Part shown: in pieces, positions 1-10,480 of the stretch
How the letters are laid out: every line of letters starts with the position of its first letter
Position numbering within the stretch: the stretch's first letter is position 1
From: Lactococcus protaetiae
GTDB taxonomy: Bacteria > Bacillota > Bacilli > Lactobacillales > Streptococcaceae
Length of the DNA: 64,000 nt
NCBI RefSeq assembly: GCF_006965445.1
Contig: NZ_CP041356.1
Coordinates: forward strand, 1 to 64,000
Direction of reading: 5' to 3'
Program-made: the position numbers and the translations under genes
The notes under the pieces: model-generated
Databases searched by the model: none
Told to the model about the DNA's origin: nothing
Seen by the model: the letters and a program-made list of their open reading frames with translations, nothing else

Positions 1-59
1 GCATAGTCCTGATTAGTTCCGCGCTTTGAACCAATGTCTGATAAAATACTGTATTCCAC
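1..59 (-). CDS. stp: PP2C-type Ser/Thr protein phosphatase, N-terminal fragment
   Basis: Only the first 19 codons are in the window, reading MEYSILSDIGSKRGTNQDYA from a GTG start preceded by AAGGAG. The segment S-D-x-G-x-x-R-x-x-N-Q-D is the N-terminal metal-binding signature of the Stp/PrpC/PppL family, which removes phosphate from targets of the PASTA kinase PknB/PrkC. Position supports this: stp normally follows rsmB, and the start is 51 bp downstream of the rsmB stop. The rest of the gene and presumably the kinase gene lie beyond base 1. Confidence 0.8.
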   Translation of the reverse strand, partial: MEYSILSDIGSKRGTNQDY

Positions 60-110
60 TTTTTCTCCTTAGAAAGAACAAAGTTTTGTTAAACCAATTT
101 CTAATGAAAA

Positions 111-1379
111 TCAGTTTTTCTTAAATTTCGCGACAAAAAATCCGTCTGTATGGTAGAGTTCTGGTGTAATAAAAATACACCCTTCTTTAATAAGATTAGA
201 TTTTTCATGTGAAATCTCAACCTGTTCAAAATCTGGATGGGTTTCGAGAAACTTATGAACGACATCAAAGTTCTCCTCATCAAAGATAGTACAGGTACTG
301 TATATCATTATACCACTTTTTTTCAAGCTTTTCGAGGCGCTCGCTAAAATTTCCAGCTGAATTTCTTGTAAATTCAGGAAATCCGAACTTTCTTTACGAT
401 AGCGGACATCTGGTTTACGACGAATGAGTCCAATGCCTGAGCATGGTGCATCAACCAAAATACGATCAAATTTTTCCTCGCCAAAAGTTTCAAAGATTTG
501 TGTTGCATCAGCATTCTGAGTTGTAATCTTATCCGCAACATGAAGGCGTTCTGCATTTTGTCTAATTAGCTCCAACTTATGATCATACAAGTCCAATGCC
601 GTGATATGACCTGTTGTTAAATATTGAGCCATGTGTGTGGTTTTACCACCTGGTGCTGCACAAGCGTCAAGAATATTTTCTCCACCTGCAATTTCAAGTA
701 GCGGGGCAACCAATTGGCTACTTTCGTCTTGAATCGTAATTTTTCCCTCTTTAAATGCTTCTGTTGCCGCAAAATTGCCGCTGTCAGCAATCAAAGCACT
801 TTCTGTCAGCACTGATGGACAGCTGTCAGCAACGATTACATTGGGGTCAACTTTTCGTAAGCTGACATGACTTGGAACTTCTAAACTTTCTAAGATTTCA
901 CCTGTACGTTTTCCACCAAATTGTCTGACCATTTTGTCTAACAATAGTTTTGGCATGGAATACTTGGTTTCCCAATCTTTTGGTTCTTCATTACGATGAT
1001 CTGAACGCATAAAATTTCGCAACACAGCATTGATAAAATTCGCTGTTGCTTGCCCATCATGGCGCTTTGCAATCTTGACCGCCTCATCAACAGCAGCTGA
1101 GGTAGGAACTTTATCCATAAAGAGAATTTGATCGACAGTCAAAAGCAAGAGCATTTTCGCCCAGGGTTTGGGCTGTTTTTTTAGAAAAGGTGCAATGTGC
1201 CACTCAAGTAAAGCTTTTTTTGAAACCACGCCATAAACCAGCGCCGTCACAAAATTTTTATCTACAGGAGAGAGCTCTGAATCGCGGAGATTACGATCCA
1301 GTGAGATGTTGGCATAGGCATCATTTCCAAAAATATCATTTAGCACATCAAGTGCAATTTGTCTTGCGTTTTTTTTCAT
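111..1379 (-). CDS. rsmB: 16S rRNA (cytosine(967)-C(5))-methyltransferase RsmB
   Basis: SAM-dependent m5C methyltransferase acting on 16S rRNA. At 422 aa it has the usual family length. It has an N-terminal NusB-like RNA-binding region (residues about 5-130), then a Rossmann methyltransferase domain with the SAM loop DACAAPGGKT near residue 238, the PC motif DAPCSG near 310 and the catalytic TC motif STCT near 365, so both cysteines of the RCMT mechanism are present. It lies between fmt and stp, the standard order in lactococci and streptococci, but is separated from fmt by a repeat-filled 288 bp gap. Confidence 0.95.
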   Translation of the reverse strand: MKKNARQIALDVLNDIFGNDAYANISLDRNLRDSELSPVDKNFVTALVYGVVSKKALLEWHIAPFLKKQPKPWAKMLLLLTVDQILFMDKVPTSAAVDEAVKIAKRHDGQATANFINAVLRNFMRSDHRNEEPKDWETKYSMPKLLLDKMVRQFGGKRTGEILESLEVPSHVSLRKVDPNVIVADSCPSVLTESALIADSGNFAATEAFKEGKITIQDESSQLVAPLLEIAGGENILDACAAPGGKTTHMAQYLTTGHITALDLYDHKLELIRQNAERLHVADKITTQNADATQIFETFGEEKFDRILVDAPCSGIGLIRRKPDVRYRKESSDFLNLQEIQLEILASASKSLKKSGIMIYSTCTIFDEENFDVVHKFLETHPDFEQVEISHEKSNLIKEGCIFITPELYHTDGFFVAKFKKN

Positions 1380-1450
1380 AGCCCTATTGTAACATAAAAG
1401 CCCATCCTGACGATGAGCAATGCAAATAAAACTGAGGAAAAGTTGGATTT

Positions 1451-1620
1451 TTAACTTAGCAAGTGCGTGCTATCTCCGACCTTTGGACTCCGCTGTCGAT
1501 GTTCGCTTACGGATATGCTAGTTGTTTCACCTAGTCGGTTGCTACTGCGACTAGGTGCTTTGCCATTTGGCGTTGCGCTTTAGCAGCTTACAGCCAATGG
1601 ACAGCGTAGCCATCTAATAA
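1451..1620 (+). repeat. Dispersed mosaic intergenic repeat, copy 1
   Basis: This copy fills the fmt-rsmB gap. It opens with the family end module AGCAAGTGCGTGCTATCTCC and continues with short palindromic words such as CCTAGTCGG...CGACTAGG and GCGCTTTAGCAGC. The same words recur in the copies near 13.1, 15.3, 32.4, 42.1, 53.3, 57 and 60 kb. No transposase and no protein-like reading frame are visible. Since fmt and rsmB are co-oriented, an fmt-rsmB transcript would carry it. Confidence 0.75.
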
Positions 1621-1667
1621 TTTTACTGCGTAAAATTAAAGGTAAACTAGTGTAAGCAAAGTTGGGT

Positions 1668-2681
1668 TCATTCACCAAGTTTATCCCCAACTTGAATTTT
1701 TTGTCCTAGTCCATTGAGGAAACTTGCGATGTCCATTTTGGGCTTACCTGCTGGCTGGACAATTTTGAGTGTTATTATCCCTTTTCCACAGGCAATTTTT
1801 AATGATTTCTTGGTTTTTTCCACAATTTCTCCAGGCAGCGTACTGACAGAATTTTCGTCAGTACTGACAGCTTCGCTTTCGCTTCGCATATCAATGCTCG
1901 CTACATCGCTAAAGCGACTAGTCGCAATCGTAGCTTCATAAATCTTGAAACGTTCACCATTCCACAGGGTATGAGCCACTGGAAAAGGATTCATGCCACG
2001 AATTTGATTAAAAATCTCACGACTAGTACGAGTCCAGTCAATCTTTTCTTCTTCTGCAGAAATATTTGGTGAAAAAGTGACTTTATCTTCATTTTGTGGG
2101 ATAGGTTTTAACTCACCAGACAGATATTTAGGCAAAGTTTCAAGCAATAAATCACGTCCCACCTCTGCTAATTTTTCAAACATAGTACCGACATTGTCTT
2201 CATCCGTGATTGGAATCGCACTTTGAGCAATCATATCACCCGCATCCATTTTGCGCACCATTTCCATGATAGTTACGCCCGCCTCAGTATCCCCATTCAT
2301 AATCGCATAATGAATCGGTGCGCCACCACGGTATTTAGGCAACAATGAAGCGTGTGTATTAACCGCAAATTTGACACTATCAAGAAGTTTTCCAGGTAAA
2401 AATTGCCCAAAAGCCGCTGTGACAATGCCATCTGCTTGCAACGTAATAAGTTGAGTCATTTCTAATGAGCCTGAGAGCTTTTCAGGCTGGAGTACAGGTA
2501 GATTTACAGTCAATGCAAGTTCTTTTACTGGCGTCATCCGGAGTTCTTGCTTGCGTCCTACTTTGCGGTCAGGTTGCGTTACAACCGCCAAAATCTCATA
2601 TTGATTTGAATCAATCAACCCTTGTAAAACTGTTGCGGCAAAAGGTGGTGTACCCATGAAGATGATTTTTGTTTTTGTCAT
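1668..2681 (-). CDS. fmt: Methionyl-tRNA formyltransferase, with repeat-derived insertion
   Basis: Transfers a formyl group from 10-formyl-THF to initiator Met-tRNA. The N-terminal formyltransferase domain begins [14 protein letters not shown] and has the folate-site stretch [14 protein letters not shown] near residue 110; the C-terminal OB-fold ends with VQPAGKPKM. At 337 aa it is longer than the usual 310-325. The extra residues (about 250-276) fall in the linker before the C-terminal domain and are encoded by a stretch that matches the dispersed repeat plus the iterated palindrome. The ATG overlaps the upstream Nudix stop (ATGA), so translation is probably coupled. Confidence 0.93.
   Translation of the reverse strand: MTKTKIIFMGTPPFAATVLQGLIDSNQYEILAVVTQPDRKVGRKQELRMTPVKELALTVNLPVLQPEKLSGSLEMTQLITLQADGIVTAAFGQFLPGKLLDSVKFAVNTHASLLPKYRGGAPIHYAIMNGDTEAGVTIMEMVRKMDAGDMIAQSAIPITDEDNVGTMFEKLAEVGRDLLLETLPKYLSGELKPIPQNEDKVTFSPNISAEEEKIDWTRTSREIFNQIRGMNPFPVAHTLWNGERFKIYEATIATSRFSDVASIDMRSESEAVSTDENSVSTLPGEIVEKTKKSLKIACGKGIITLKIVQPAGKPKMDIASFLNGLGQKIQVGDKLGE
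1856..1932 (-). repeat. Repeat fragment inside fmt coding sequence
   Basis: Read on the minus strand this segment contains GCGATTGCGACTAGTCGC followed by GTAGCGAGCAT, a word pair also present in intergenic copy 4 (15317-15651), and then GTCAGTACTGAC, the iterated palindrome. It adds about 26 codons in frame to fmt without a stop. Confidence 0.7.
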
Positions 2682-3340
2682 TTATTTTTAATCACTTTCC
2701 AATTTTTATAAATTTTTGACTTTTCCACATGAGGATTATTTCCCCATTCTTCAGTGACTTTTAAAACTAACGGTGATGAGTTTTCCTCTGATAATTCTGT
2801 CAAAGATTTCCACAGAATACCATCAGAATCGTTTTTTCCATCAGCAACAAATTCTGGAAGTTTTTGTGCCTCCTTATCCAATTCTACATCATAGAGGTTA
2901 AAAATATGATGCGTAACGACTTGCTGTTCTTTCTCATAAACCCACGCAGAATAAACCCGAGAATTTGTAGCAGAAAGCACCTTCAATCCAGTTTCCACAA
3001 GAAGCTCACGTACTAGCGTTTCTTGCATAGACTCGCCCATTTCTTGCGAGCCACCAGGCAAATCATAGCGATTTTTATAAGGTCCTTGATTTTTCTCAAT
3101 AACAAGTAGTTGCTGATTTTTAATAGCAACCCCATAGATACCAAAGTGTTTCAACTGAACAAGTTTTGCTTGTTCCGCTGCCACGCCATAAACATCCCCA
3201 AACTCCGCTTTCGCTCCACTACCCAAGGATGTACTTAGGATTCTGGGACAGAGTGACCTCATCTCTTTGGTATGAGGTTGTCCCTCAACATCGGCGGACT
3301 TTTTCGGCTGATGAAGTAATTCCTTCAACATTTCTGTCAT
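2678..3340 (-). CDS. Nudix hydrolase with repeat-derived N-terminal extension
   Basis: Hydrolase of nucleoside-diphosphate-linked compounds; substrate not predictable. The Nudix box is at residues 96-118: G(x5)E(x7)REL then ETGL, with one E of the REUxEE core replaced by V. The start ATG follows AAGAGGAG at good distance and overlaps the upstream stop. Residues about 8-51 are encoded by DNA that aligns with the dispersed intergenic repeat, so the protein carries a foreign N-terminal segment of about 45 residues before the fold begins near GIYGVAIKN. It is the last of three overlapping genes between priA and fmt. Confidence 0.85.
   Translation of the reverse strand: MTEMLKELLHQPKKSADVEGQPHTKEMRSLCPRILSTSLGSGAKAEFGDVYGVAAEQAKLVQLKHFGIYGVAIKNQQLLVIEKNQGPYKNRYDLPGGSQEMGESMQETLVRELLVETGLKVLSATNSRVYSAWVYEKEQQVVTHHIFNLYDVELDKEAQKLPEFVADGKNDSDGILWKSLTELSEENSSPLVLKVTEEWGNNPHVEKSKIYKNWKVIKNK
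3188..3320 (-). repeat. Repeat copy inside the 5' part of the Nudix gene
   Basis: On the minus strand this stretch follows the order of words in intergenic copy 4: ATTACTTCAT, then ATGTTGAGGGACAACCTCA, then GATGAGGTCACTCTGTCCC, then GTAGTGGAGCGAAAGCGGAG. Copy 4 has ATGTTAGGGCACAACCTCA, TATGAGGTCACCCTGTCCC and GCAGTAGAACGAAAGCAGAG. Order, spacing and sequence are all retained, and the frame stays open. Confidence 0.75.
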
Positions 3341-3717
3341 TTTCTCCTCTTGTATGGTCGAAATTTTTCATGTTTTTGTTCAAATTCTTGAATTTCACAA
3401 ATCAAGTCATCTCGAAATTTCACAAGCGAGCAACCGTCGAAAACACTTTCCTCACCTTCATAGACACAAGTAAATGTCCATGTGAAAAAACCAACCACAC
3501 CGTCACAATAATAATTTTCCACAGGCCAAGACTTCACTTGATTACACACAGGTTTATTCCAGTGGATAAACCATTTTTCACACTCATCCTTTCCACTGTA
3601 CTGCGCACCATAACACTCTGTGTATAAAACATCCTCTGTCAGCACTGACAGAAATTCGTCATCATCTTTGTTCAACCAAGCGTTAATCATTTTCTGAAAA
3701 ATCTCACTTTTATCCAC
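3337..3717 (-). CDS. NTF2/SnoaL-like protein
   Basis: A 126 aa protein of the nuclear-transport-factor-2 (SnoaL-like) fold: an N-terminal helix (IFQKMINAWLNKDDDEFLSVL) leads into EDVLYTE, and a W-rich second half has TWTFTCVYEG and DGCSLVKFRD. Family members are small cone-shaped enzymes or binding proteins with diverse ligands, so no reaction can be assigned. The gene overlaps both neighbours by a few bases, suggesting translational coupling with the YcaQ-like and Nudix genes. The LSVLTED part is encoded by a copy of the iterated palindrome (3635-3652). Confidence 0.7.
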   Translation of the reverse strand: MDKSEIFQKMINAWLNKDDDEFLSVLTEDVLYTECYGAQYSGKDECEKWFIHWNKPVCNQVKSWPVENYYCDGVVGFFTWTFTCVYEGEESVFDGCSLVKFRDDLICEIQEFEQKHEKFRPYKRRK

Positions 3718-4924
3718 TTCTGGCTCGCCATCCTTTCACATATTCAATCTTTTCACAAGCATTAAACAGTTTAAAACGTTCTACACAGGTGGAAAATGCT
3801 TGTTCTAATTCTGGAGTAAACTTTTCATTTTCTTCTAACCAAAAGTTTTTCACAGCCAAAACACGTTCCTTTGTCCGTCGTTCAATCTCAACCCGACCAA
3901 CAAAATGTCGACCGTAAATGACAGGTAAAACATAAGCCCCATATTTTCGCTTTTCTTTTGGAGTATAGATTTCCCATTTATAATCAAAATCAAAGACTTC
4001 TTTAATCAAATTTCTATCCCAGAGCAAACTATCTAGCGGTGCCAAAAATTCAACCCTCGAAACGTTTTCTGTCAGTGCTGACAGCTCCGTCAATAAAGCT
4101 TTGTCAGCACTTTTCATATAGAGCCGTTCTGTCAGTCCGCTGACCGCTACTTCTGAAATAGCTCCAGACGATAAAAGCTCTTGAAAAGCCTGATTTCTAG
4201 CCTGAGCTTTGAAGTTTTCGATTCCTAGCCAAGCATCACTTCTTTTATTCCACAGCAGGCCAACAGCGCCAATCCGCCGTAAGACAAGCTGTTGATAGTA
4301 ATCTGCCTCGCTCTCAAAAATCTGCTGAGACATTATCAGCTTCGATGATAAAAATTTTTCTGCTAAACCATAGGCTTTTTGGCGCCCTGTTTTATGATGA
4401 ATGATTAACTCACCATGAAAATACATCGTTTCAAGCGCCGCACGTGCCACAGATGAACTGGCTCCCCAATCCCAGACAATATTTTCAACTTCTAAATGTC
4501 TTAAATCTTTCGCAAATACAAAATTTTCCTTTACAAGTATCTCTCGAATTTTTGGTATCATTTTCAAAACTTGATCACTGGATTGACGCGCCATTGATTC
4601 TGCATAACTGATACCTGCGTATTTTTGAACAAACATGGGCAGGTCTTCCACAGGAAAAATACAAAGATTTTTATCAAAAAAATCAATCAGTTTTCGTTCT
4701 TTATAAAGAAGAACAGCTAATAACTGCTTATCAAAATTCTCAACACGCGCCTGTAGAACAATCTCAGGACTAATCCCGCAAACATCCACAGGATCAAACT
4801 GAATCGAACCCACTCGCTTGATATAATCCAAAATACCCATTTTTCCCGAAAAAATCTTATCCCCAAGCAAACCTTGTCGATAGAGAAGAAAGGCTTGCGC
4901 CTCCTCTTTTGTTATCTTTATCAC
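3710..4924 (-). CDS. Winged-helix DNA glycosylase-like protein (YcaQ/AlkX family)
   Basis: A 404 aa protein of the HTH_42 superfamily, which includes E. coli YcaQ and Streptomyces AlkZ, glycosylases that unhook alkylated bases and interstrand crosslinks. Near residue 41 it has IQFDPV: the Q-x-D form of the catalytic motif seen in the YcaQ/AlkX branch (AlkZ has QxQ). Further family features are WDWGASSSVAR near 150 and the C-terminal FLAPLDSLLWDRNLI. It starts 9 bp downstream of priA, so it likely shares the transcript of this replication-repair enzyme. Activity on crosslinks is inferred from the family only. Confidence 0.8.
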   Translation of the reverse strand: MIKITKEEAQAFLLYRQGLLGDKIFSGKMGILDYIKRVGSIQFDPVDVCGISPEIVLQARVENFDKQLLAVLLYKERKLIDFFDKNLCIFPVEDLPMFVQKYAGISYAESMARQSSDQVLKMIPKIREILVKENFVFAKDLRHLEVENIVWDWGASSSVARAALETMYFHGELIIHHKTGRQKAYGLAEKFLSSKLIMSQQIFESEADYYQQLVLRRIGAVGLLWNKRSDAWLGIENFKAQARNQAFQELLSSGAISEVAVSGLTERLYMKSADKALLTELSALTENVSRVEFLAPLDSLLWDRNLIKEVFDFDYKWEIYTPKEKRKYGAYVLPVIYGRHFVGRVEIERRTKERVLAVKNFWLEENEKFTPELEQAFSTCVERFKLFNACEKIEYVKGWRARSG

Positions 4925-4933
4925 CTATTTTCC

Positions 4934-7267
4934 TCATACAAAATTTTGTGGCTCGCTATCAATCAAAACCCGTAGCTCTTTATTTTCACGCAACTGAGTC
5001 AGCTCCAAGACTTGATTCAACGCTCGCTCAAGCGATTCCTCAAAGCGATATTTCACCAAAATCTGGTAATGATAAAGATTATGTGTCCGCGCAATAGGTC
5101 TTGGCGTTGGTCCTAAAATCTTCGATTTTTCTGTTAGATTTTGTCTAAGCATCTGAGCAATTTCATAAGATTTTTGGATGGCAACTTCCTCATTTTTATG
5201 AGAAACCAGCACTTGAACAGTAAAATAATAAGGCGGATATGACAATTCACGACGAAATCTCATTTCCATCTCATAGAATTTCTCATAATCTTGTGATTTT
5301 GTCAGTTCAATCGCATAATGCTTGGGATTAAAAGTCTGAATCAAAACTTCACCCTTTTTATCTGCCCGTCCAGCTCGTCCAGCCACCTGCATCAAGAGTT
5401 CAAATGACCGCTCGCTTGCTCTGAAATCAGGCAAATTCAGTCCTGTATCTGCGTTGATGACCCCAACCAAAGTGACGTTAGGAAAATCTAATCCTTTTGC
5501 AATCATTTGAGTACCAAGCAAAATATCTGCTTCATGATGCCCAAATTTCTCCAAGATTTTCTCGTGCGCATTTTTTGTTCGTGTGGTGTCTACATCCATA
5601 CGTAATACACGAGCTTCTGGTAGGATTTCGTGCAACTCTTCTTCAACCTTTTGCGTACCAGAGCCATAGTATCTGATTTTGCGTGATTGGCAGTTAGGGC
5701 AAGTCTGTGGAATCCCCTGAACATGCCCACAATAGTGACAATTAAGCGTTCTTGTGTCCATGTGCAAAGTCAATGAAATATCACAATTTGGACAATCCAC
5801 AACAAATCCACATTCACGACACATCACAAAAGAAGAATAACCGCGCCGATTGAGCATGAGAATCACTTGCTCATCTTTCTCTATTTTTTCCTTTATCTTA
5901 CTGAGTAAAACATGAGAAAAATTAGAAGATTGATCTGAAATTTCACGCCGCATATCAACGATTTCCACATCTGGCAAAATCGCAGACTCATTTGCCCGCT
6001 TTGTCAAAAGCAACAACTCATAAACACCACGCATAGCACGCGCACGCGACTCTAGGCTTGGTGTTGCAGAACCCAAAACCAATGCTGCATGATGCCACTT
6101 CGCACGCAAAAGCGCAATATCTCTGGCATGATAACGTGGACTTGCATCCTGTTTATAAGAGCTTTCATGTTCCTCATCAATGATGATCACACCAAGATTT
6201 TCCACAGGTGCAAAAATCGCTGAACGCGCCCCAACTACAACTTGCGCTGTACCAGACTTAATCTTTCGCCACTCATCATACTTTTCACCATCTGACAAAC
6301 CACTATGCATGATAGCAACTTTCTCACCAAATCGTGCAATAAAGCGGTTAGTAATCTGTGGTGTCAAAGAAATTTCAGGAACTAGCATGATTGCCGTCTT
6401 TCCCAATTCCAAAAAATGCGCAATCGTCTGCAAATAGACCTCTGTTTTCCCAGAGCCCGTAATTCCCTCCAGCAGAAATGGTTTTTCCACAGATTTAATA
6501 ATATGATTAAAAGCACTCTGTTGTTCATCATTAAGCACTTTTGCGCTGTCGCTACTTACAGCGTCAAATGTAGCTTGCGTCCGTGATAACTCAACCTCCT
6601 CAATGTGAACCAGTTGGTTTTCCACAAAGAATTTTAAAATAGCAGAAGAAAAGTCCAAATCTTTTACTGACAACTTTTCGTTAGCGTGCCTCAGCAAGTA
6701 GTATTTCATCTCTAATCGCTTCTTCGCTCGTTTTTCAATCTCAAATGCTGACAACTTATCAACATCGTTAATCACAACAAATTTTTGTGTTTTCCGATTT
6801 TCTTTCGATTTTGCGACATATTCCACGCTCAATTCAGCTGAACGAACTTTCTTTGCTGACAAAACTTTGTCCGCTTCTGTCAGTTGTGACCACTTGACCT
6901 TAGAACCATCAGCAGCCACTAATAATTTGTCATAACTCGAATTGAGTAAATTTGGCAACATTGCTTTTAAACAAGAAATTTTATAAGAAAAAACAGAATG
7001 TCTCATCTCATCAGCCAACCATAACTGCTCTTTTGTCAGTACAGGTTCAGGGTCTAAAAGCTCACTGACAGCTTTCAAGTCAGAAAAAATTTCTTCTTCA
7101 GCAAAATCAACAACAATTCCTTGCACCAAACGATTGGCAGAACCAAAAGGCACATGGACACGCATTCCAATCATCAAAAAATCCAAAAGCTCATCTGGAA
7201 CACGATAAGAAAAAGCTTTGTCTGTCTGCATCAGAGGCACATCAACAATAATTTTAGCTATTTTCAT
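4934..7267 (-). CDS. priA: Primosomal replication restart helicase PriA
   Basis: 3'-5' helicase that reloads the replisome at stalled forks. The start chosen (MKIAKIIVDVPL) has GGAGG six bases upstream; the frame is open further up but without a ribosome site, so the longer start is rejected, giving 777 aa. Features in order: N-terminal DNA-binding domain (1-105), Walker A GITGSGKTEVY (268-278), DEEH box near 365, the PriA zinc-binding region with paired CxxC motifs (CRECG, CPNC, CHYCG, CPNC; about 490-535) and helicase motif QVAGRAGRADK. It lies downstream of rpoZ, as usual in Firmicutes. Confidence 0.95.
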   Translation of the reverse strand: MKIAKIIVDVPLMQTDKAFSYRVPDELLDFLMIGMRVHVPFGSANRLVQGIVVDFAEEEIFSDLKAVSELLDPEPVLTKEQLWLADEMRHSVFSYKISCLKAMLPNLLNSSYDKLLVAADGSKVKWSQLTEADKVLSAKKVRSAELSVEYVAKSKENRKTQKFVVINDVDKLSAFEIEKRAKKRLEMKYYLLRHANEKLSVKDLDFSSAILKFFVENQLVHIEEVELSRTQATFDAVSSDSAKVLNDEQQSAFNHIIKSVEKPFLLEGITGSGKTEVYLQTIAHFLELGKTAIMLVPEISLTPQITNRFIARFGEKVAIMHSGLSDGEKYDEWRKIKSGTAQVVVGARSAIFAPVENLGVIIIDEEHESSYKQDASPRYHARDIALLRAKWHHAALVLGSATPSLESRARAMRGVYELLLLTKRANESAILPDVEIVDMRREISDQSSNFSHVLLSKIKEKIEKDEQVILMLNRRGYSSFVMCRECGFVVDCPNCDISLTLHMDTRTLNCHYCGHVQGIPQTCPNCQSRKIRYYGSGTQKVEEELHEILPEARVLRMDVDTTRTKNAHEKILEKFGHHEADILLGTQMIAKGLDFPNVTLVGVINADTGLNLPDFRASERSFELLMQVAGRAGRADKKGEVLIQTFNPKHYAIELTKSQDYEKFYEMEMRFRRELSYPPYYFTVQVLVSHKNEEVAIQKSYEIAQMLRQNLTEKSKILGPTPRPIARTHNLYHYQILVKYRFEESLERALNQVLELTQLRENKELRVLIDSEPQNFV

Positions 7268-7391
7268 AAGACCTCCGATATTTCCAATTATTCTGTAATC
7301 ATTACTCTCTATTATAGCAAATACAGAAATTTTTCGCCTTACGAAGTTTTCCATACCGAACAAAAAAAGCGCACGACGGCGCTTGTTCATC

Positions 7392-7745
7392 TTATTCAGC
7401 CGCAGCCGCTTTCGCAGCACGACTACTTTTTTGTTTTGCTTCTTCTTCAGCTTCCTCTTTAGCGATTTGCTCTTTGATAAGTTGCTCTTTCATCTTCGCT
7501 TGCAAACGTTCCAACTCACGTTTTTCGACCAAAGTCTTACGCTTTGCTTCTGGTGCTGGGTGAATCTTGACCGTACCATCAGCAATTTCTTCCAATGATT
7601 GCAATGTCCGCTTTACCGCTTTAAACTTCTTCGTTGGGCGTTCACCATCACGCAATTCATGCGCACGTTTCGCTTCCAAAACAACCAAAGAATACTTTGA
7701 ATCCACTTGATCCAACAACTTGTCAATAGAAGGTTCCAACATCAT
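7392..7745 (-). CDS. rpoZ: DNA-directed RNA polymerase omega subunit
   Basis: 117 aa subunit that helps assemble RNA polymerase. The N-terminus [30 protein letters not shown] (start given at its first residues) is the omega core with the conserved KYSLV and AKRAxEL segments. The C-terminal third is a charged, Ala/Glu/Lys-rich helix, a feature of lactococcal and streptococcal omega. Two ATGs are adjacent and either could be used; GAGG lies 8 bases before the first. Gene order gmk-rpoZ-priA is standard. Confidence 0.93.
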   Translation of the reverse strand: MMLEPSIDKLLDQVDSKYSLVVLEAKRAHELRDGERPTKKFKAVKRTLQSLEEIADGTVKIHPAPEAKRKTLVEKRELERLQAKMKEQLIKEQIAKEEAEEEAKQKSSRAAKAAAAE

Positions 7746-7887
7746 AATACTTTACCTCAATTTCTAAACTTTTTCATCATCTATGTTACTCTATAACTTC
7801 GTTATCACGCTCGCCCAATTCAATAAGCACAAACGCAACCCAACACAGACCATCACTTCAAGAAGCTCAAAGATAAACAATAAAATC

Positions 7888-8547
<660 letters not shown>

Positions 8548-8677
8548 TCATAACAGACAAAGTCTACACAATGATTATCGTTCACAAATCATTCTACCAA
8601 AAATATAAAACCAGCACCAGTTTTTGTAACAAAAAAGTAATTAAAAATATTTTTTCAGAAATATATCATCCAAAGAA

Positions 8678-8701
8678 AAATCCAACTCAAGAGTTGGATT
8701 T
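8678..8701 (-). terminator. Rho-independent terminator after rny
   Basis: Perfect 11 bp stem AAATCCAACTC/GAGTTGGATTT with a 2-base loop, followed on the minus strand by TTTTC. It starts 6 bp after the rny stop. Confidence 0.85.
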
Positions 8702-8706
8702 CATTC

Positions 8707-10302
8707 TTATTTAGCGTAGTCAACTGCACGAGTTTCACGGATAACAGTAATTTTGATATTACCAGGATAATCCATCTCGTTTTCAATACGATTTTTGATG
8801 TCACGCGCAAGCACGGTCATCTTATCATCTGAAAGTTTTTCAGGTTTAACCATCACACGAATCTCACGACCCGCTTGTAAAGCAAAGGCAGTTTCAACAC
8901 CGTCAAAGCTTGTTGAGATTGCTTCAAGGTCTTTCAAACGCTTGATATAGTTCTCAATAGACTCACGACGAGCACCAGGACGTGCAGCAGACAAAGCATC
9001 CGCAGCAGCGACCAACACAGCAATATTACTCATAGGGTCAGTATCCCCGTGGTGACTTGCAATCGCATTGATGACCACTGGATTTTCCTTGTACTTACGA
9101 GCCAGCTCTGTTCCGATTTCAACGTGGCTTCCCTCAACTTCATGGTCAAGCGCCTTACCAATATCATGTAAGAAACCTGCCCGTTTAGCGAGTGCTACAT
9201 TTTCTCCCATCTCAGCAGCCAAATTACCAGCAATATGAGCCACCTCAACCGAGTGATCTAACACATTTTGCCCATAAGATGTACGGAAATGTAAACGTCC
9301 CATAATCTTCATCAAATCAGGATGGAGATTGTGAGCACCAACTTCAAAGGCTGCCTGCTCACCATATTCACGCATCTTATGATCTAGCGCTTTGCGATTT
9401 TTCTCTACCAATTCTTCAATGCGAGCAGGGTGGATACGACCATCTTGAACGAGCTGTTCAAGTGTCATCCGAGCAATCTCACGACGAATTGGGTCAAAAC
9501 CAGAAAGTACAACTGCTTCTGGTGTATCATCAATGATGACATCAATCCCAGTCAGAGCTTCAAAAGTACGAATATTACGACCTTCACGACCAATAATCCG
9601 TCCTTTCATCCCATCATCTGGTAAATTAACAACTGACACTGTTTGTTCAGCCACAGAATCCGATGAGACACGTTGAATGGCAAGAGAGATGATATTTTTA
9701 GCACGTTTATCAGCCTCAGCGTGTGCTTTCTCCTCACTACTCTTAATAATCTGTGCCATCTCTTTGGTCAAACCATCTCGTGTTTCAGAGAGGATAATAT
9801 CACGAGCATCATCAGTGCTCAAACTTGAGATACGCTCCAACTCCAGACGTTTCTTTTCTTCAATATGCGTTAATTGTTCTTCGCGCTTACTGAGCGTATC
9901 AGTCTTTCTAACGAGGTTCTCCTCTTTAGAATCTAAGTTTTTTTCTTTTTGCGTCAAGGTATCATCCTTGCGGTCCAAGATTTCTTCACGTTGTTTTAGG
10001 CGTTTTTCAGTCTCCTTTAACTCCTTACGTTCTTGCTTAAATTCATCTTCGATTTCACGACGTTGCTTTTGTTCTTCTTCACGAAGCGTGTAACGTGCCT
10101 CTTTTTTGAAAGTCTCTGCTTCCTTTTTCAGAAGTTCTGCTTCACGTTTAGCACTCGCCATAACCTCATTTGCTTTATTTTCCGCCTCATTAAAAAGAGA
10201 ATCAGCATCCTGCTTATTTTTCTTGATATTCTGAGCGTAAAAAATGAAAGCGACAACTAATACAACCAATAAGACCAAAAGAACGATAGAAATAATGTTC
10301 AT
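8707..10302 (-). CDS. rny: Ribonuclease Y
   Basis: Membrane-anchored endoribonuclease that starts mRNA decay in Firmicutes. At 531 aa it has an N-terminal membrane helix (residues 3-23), a long charged coiled coil (about 30-190), a KH domain with [16 protein letters not shown] (about 225-290) and an HD domain with the metal-binding [10 protein letters not shown] near 370. Start ATG follows GAGGAG. It has its own promoter and terminator and so appears monocistronic. Confidence 0.95.
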   Translation of the reverse strand: MNIISIVLLVLLVVLVVAFIFYAQNIKKNKQDADSLFNEAENKANEVMASAKREAELLKKEAETFKKEARYTLREEEQKQRREIEDEFKQERKELKETEKRLKQREEILDRKDDTLTQKEKNLDSKEENLVRKTDTLSKREEQLTHIEEKKRLELERISSLSTDDARDIILSETRDGLTKEMAQIIKSSEEKAHAEADKRAKNIISLAIQRVSSDSVAEQTVSVVNLPDDGMKGRIIGREGRNIRTFEALTGIDVIIDDTPEAVVLSGFDPIRREIARMTLEQLVQDGRIHPARIEELVEKNRKALDHKMREYGEQAAFEVGAHNLHPDLMKIMGRLHFRTSYGQNVLDHSVEVAHIAGNLAAEMGENVALAKRAGFLHDIGKALDHEVEGSHVEIGTELARKYKENPVVINAIASHHGDTDPMSNIAVLVAAADALSAARPGARRESIENYIKRLKDLEAISTSFDGVETAFALQAGREIRVMVKPEKLSDDKMTVLARDIKNRIENEMDYPGNIKITVIRETRAVDYAK

Positions 10303-10394
10303 TAGTCTCCTCTAAAGCTAGTAATACTGCGGTTCAATACCACCAGCAGTTTGATTATAAATTTAAAGTATTTTGCGGAGCAAGATACCTGTTT

Positions 10395-10423
10395 ATTATA
10401 CCATTTTAAGCTTTATTATTCAA
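10395..10423 (-). promoter_or_regulatory. Promoter of rny
   Basis: On the minus strand TTGAAT, 17 bp, TATAAT, about 90 bp before the rny start codon. Near-consensus sigma-A hexamers with ideal spacing. Confidence 0.65.
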
Positions 10424-10480
10424 TTCTTGATTATATAACGCTTTCATTTTTTAACCAAGCAAGTGTCTACTAACATCAGT

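Noticed and set aside
3710-3720. Overlaps of YcaQ-like, NTF2-like and Nudix genes as frameshift of one gene
   Set aside because: Each has its own start, complete domain and different fold; the overlaps are ordinary ATGA or short overlaps.
4934-7420. Longer PriA start at 7420
   Set aside because: The extra 51 residues are basic and unlike PriA; GGAGG fits only the ATG at 7267.
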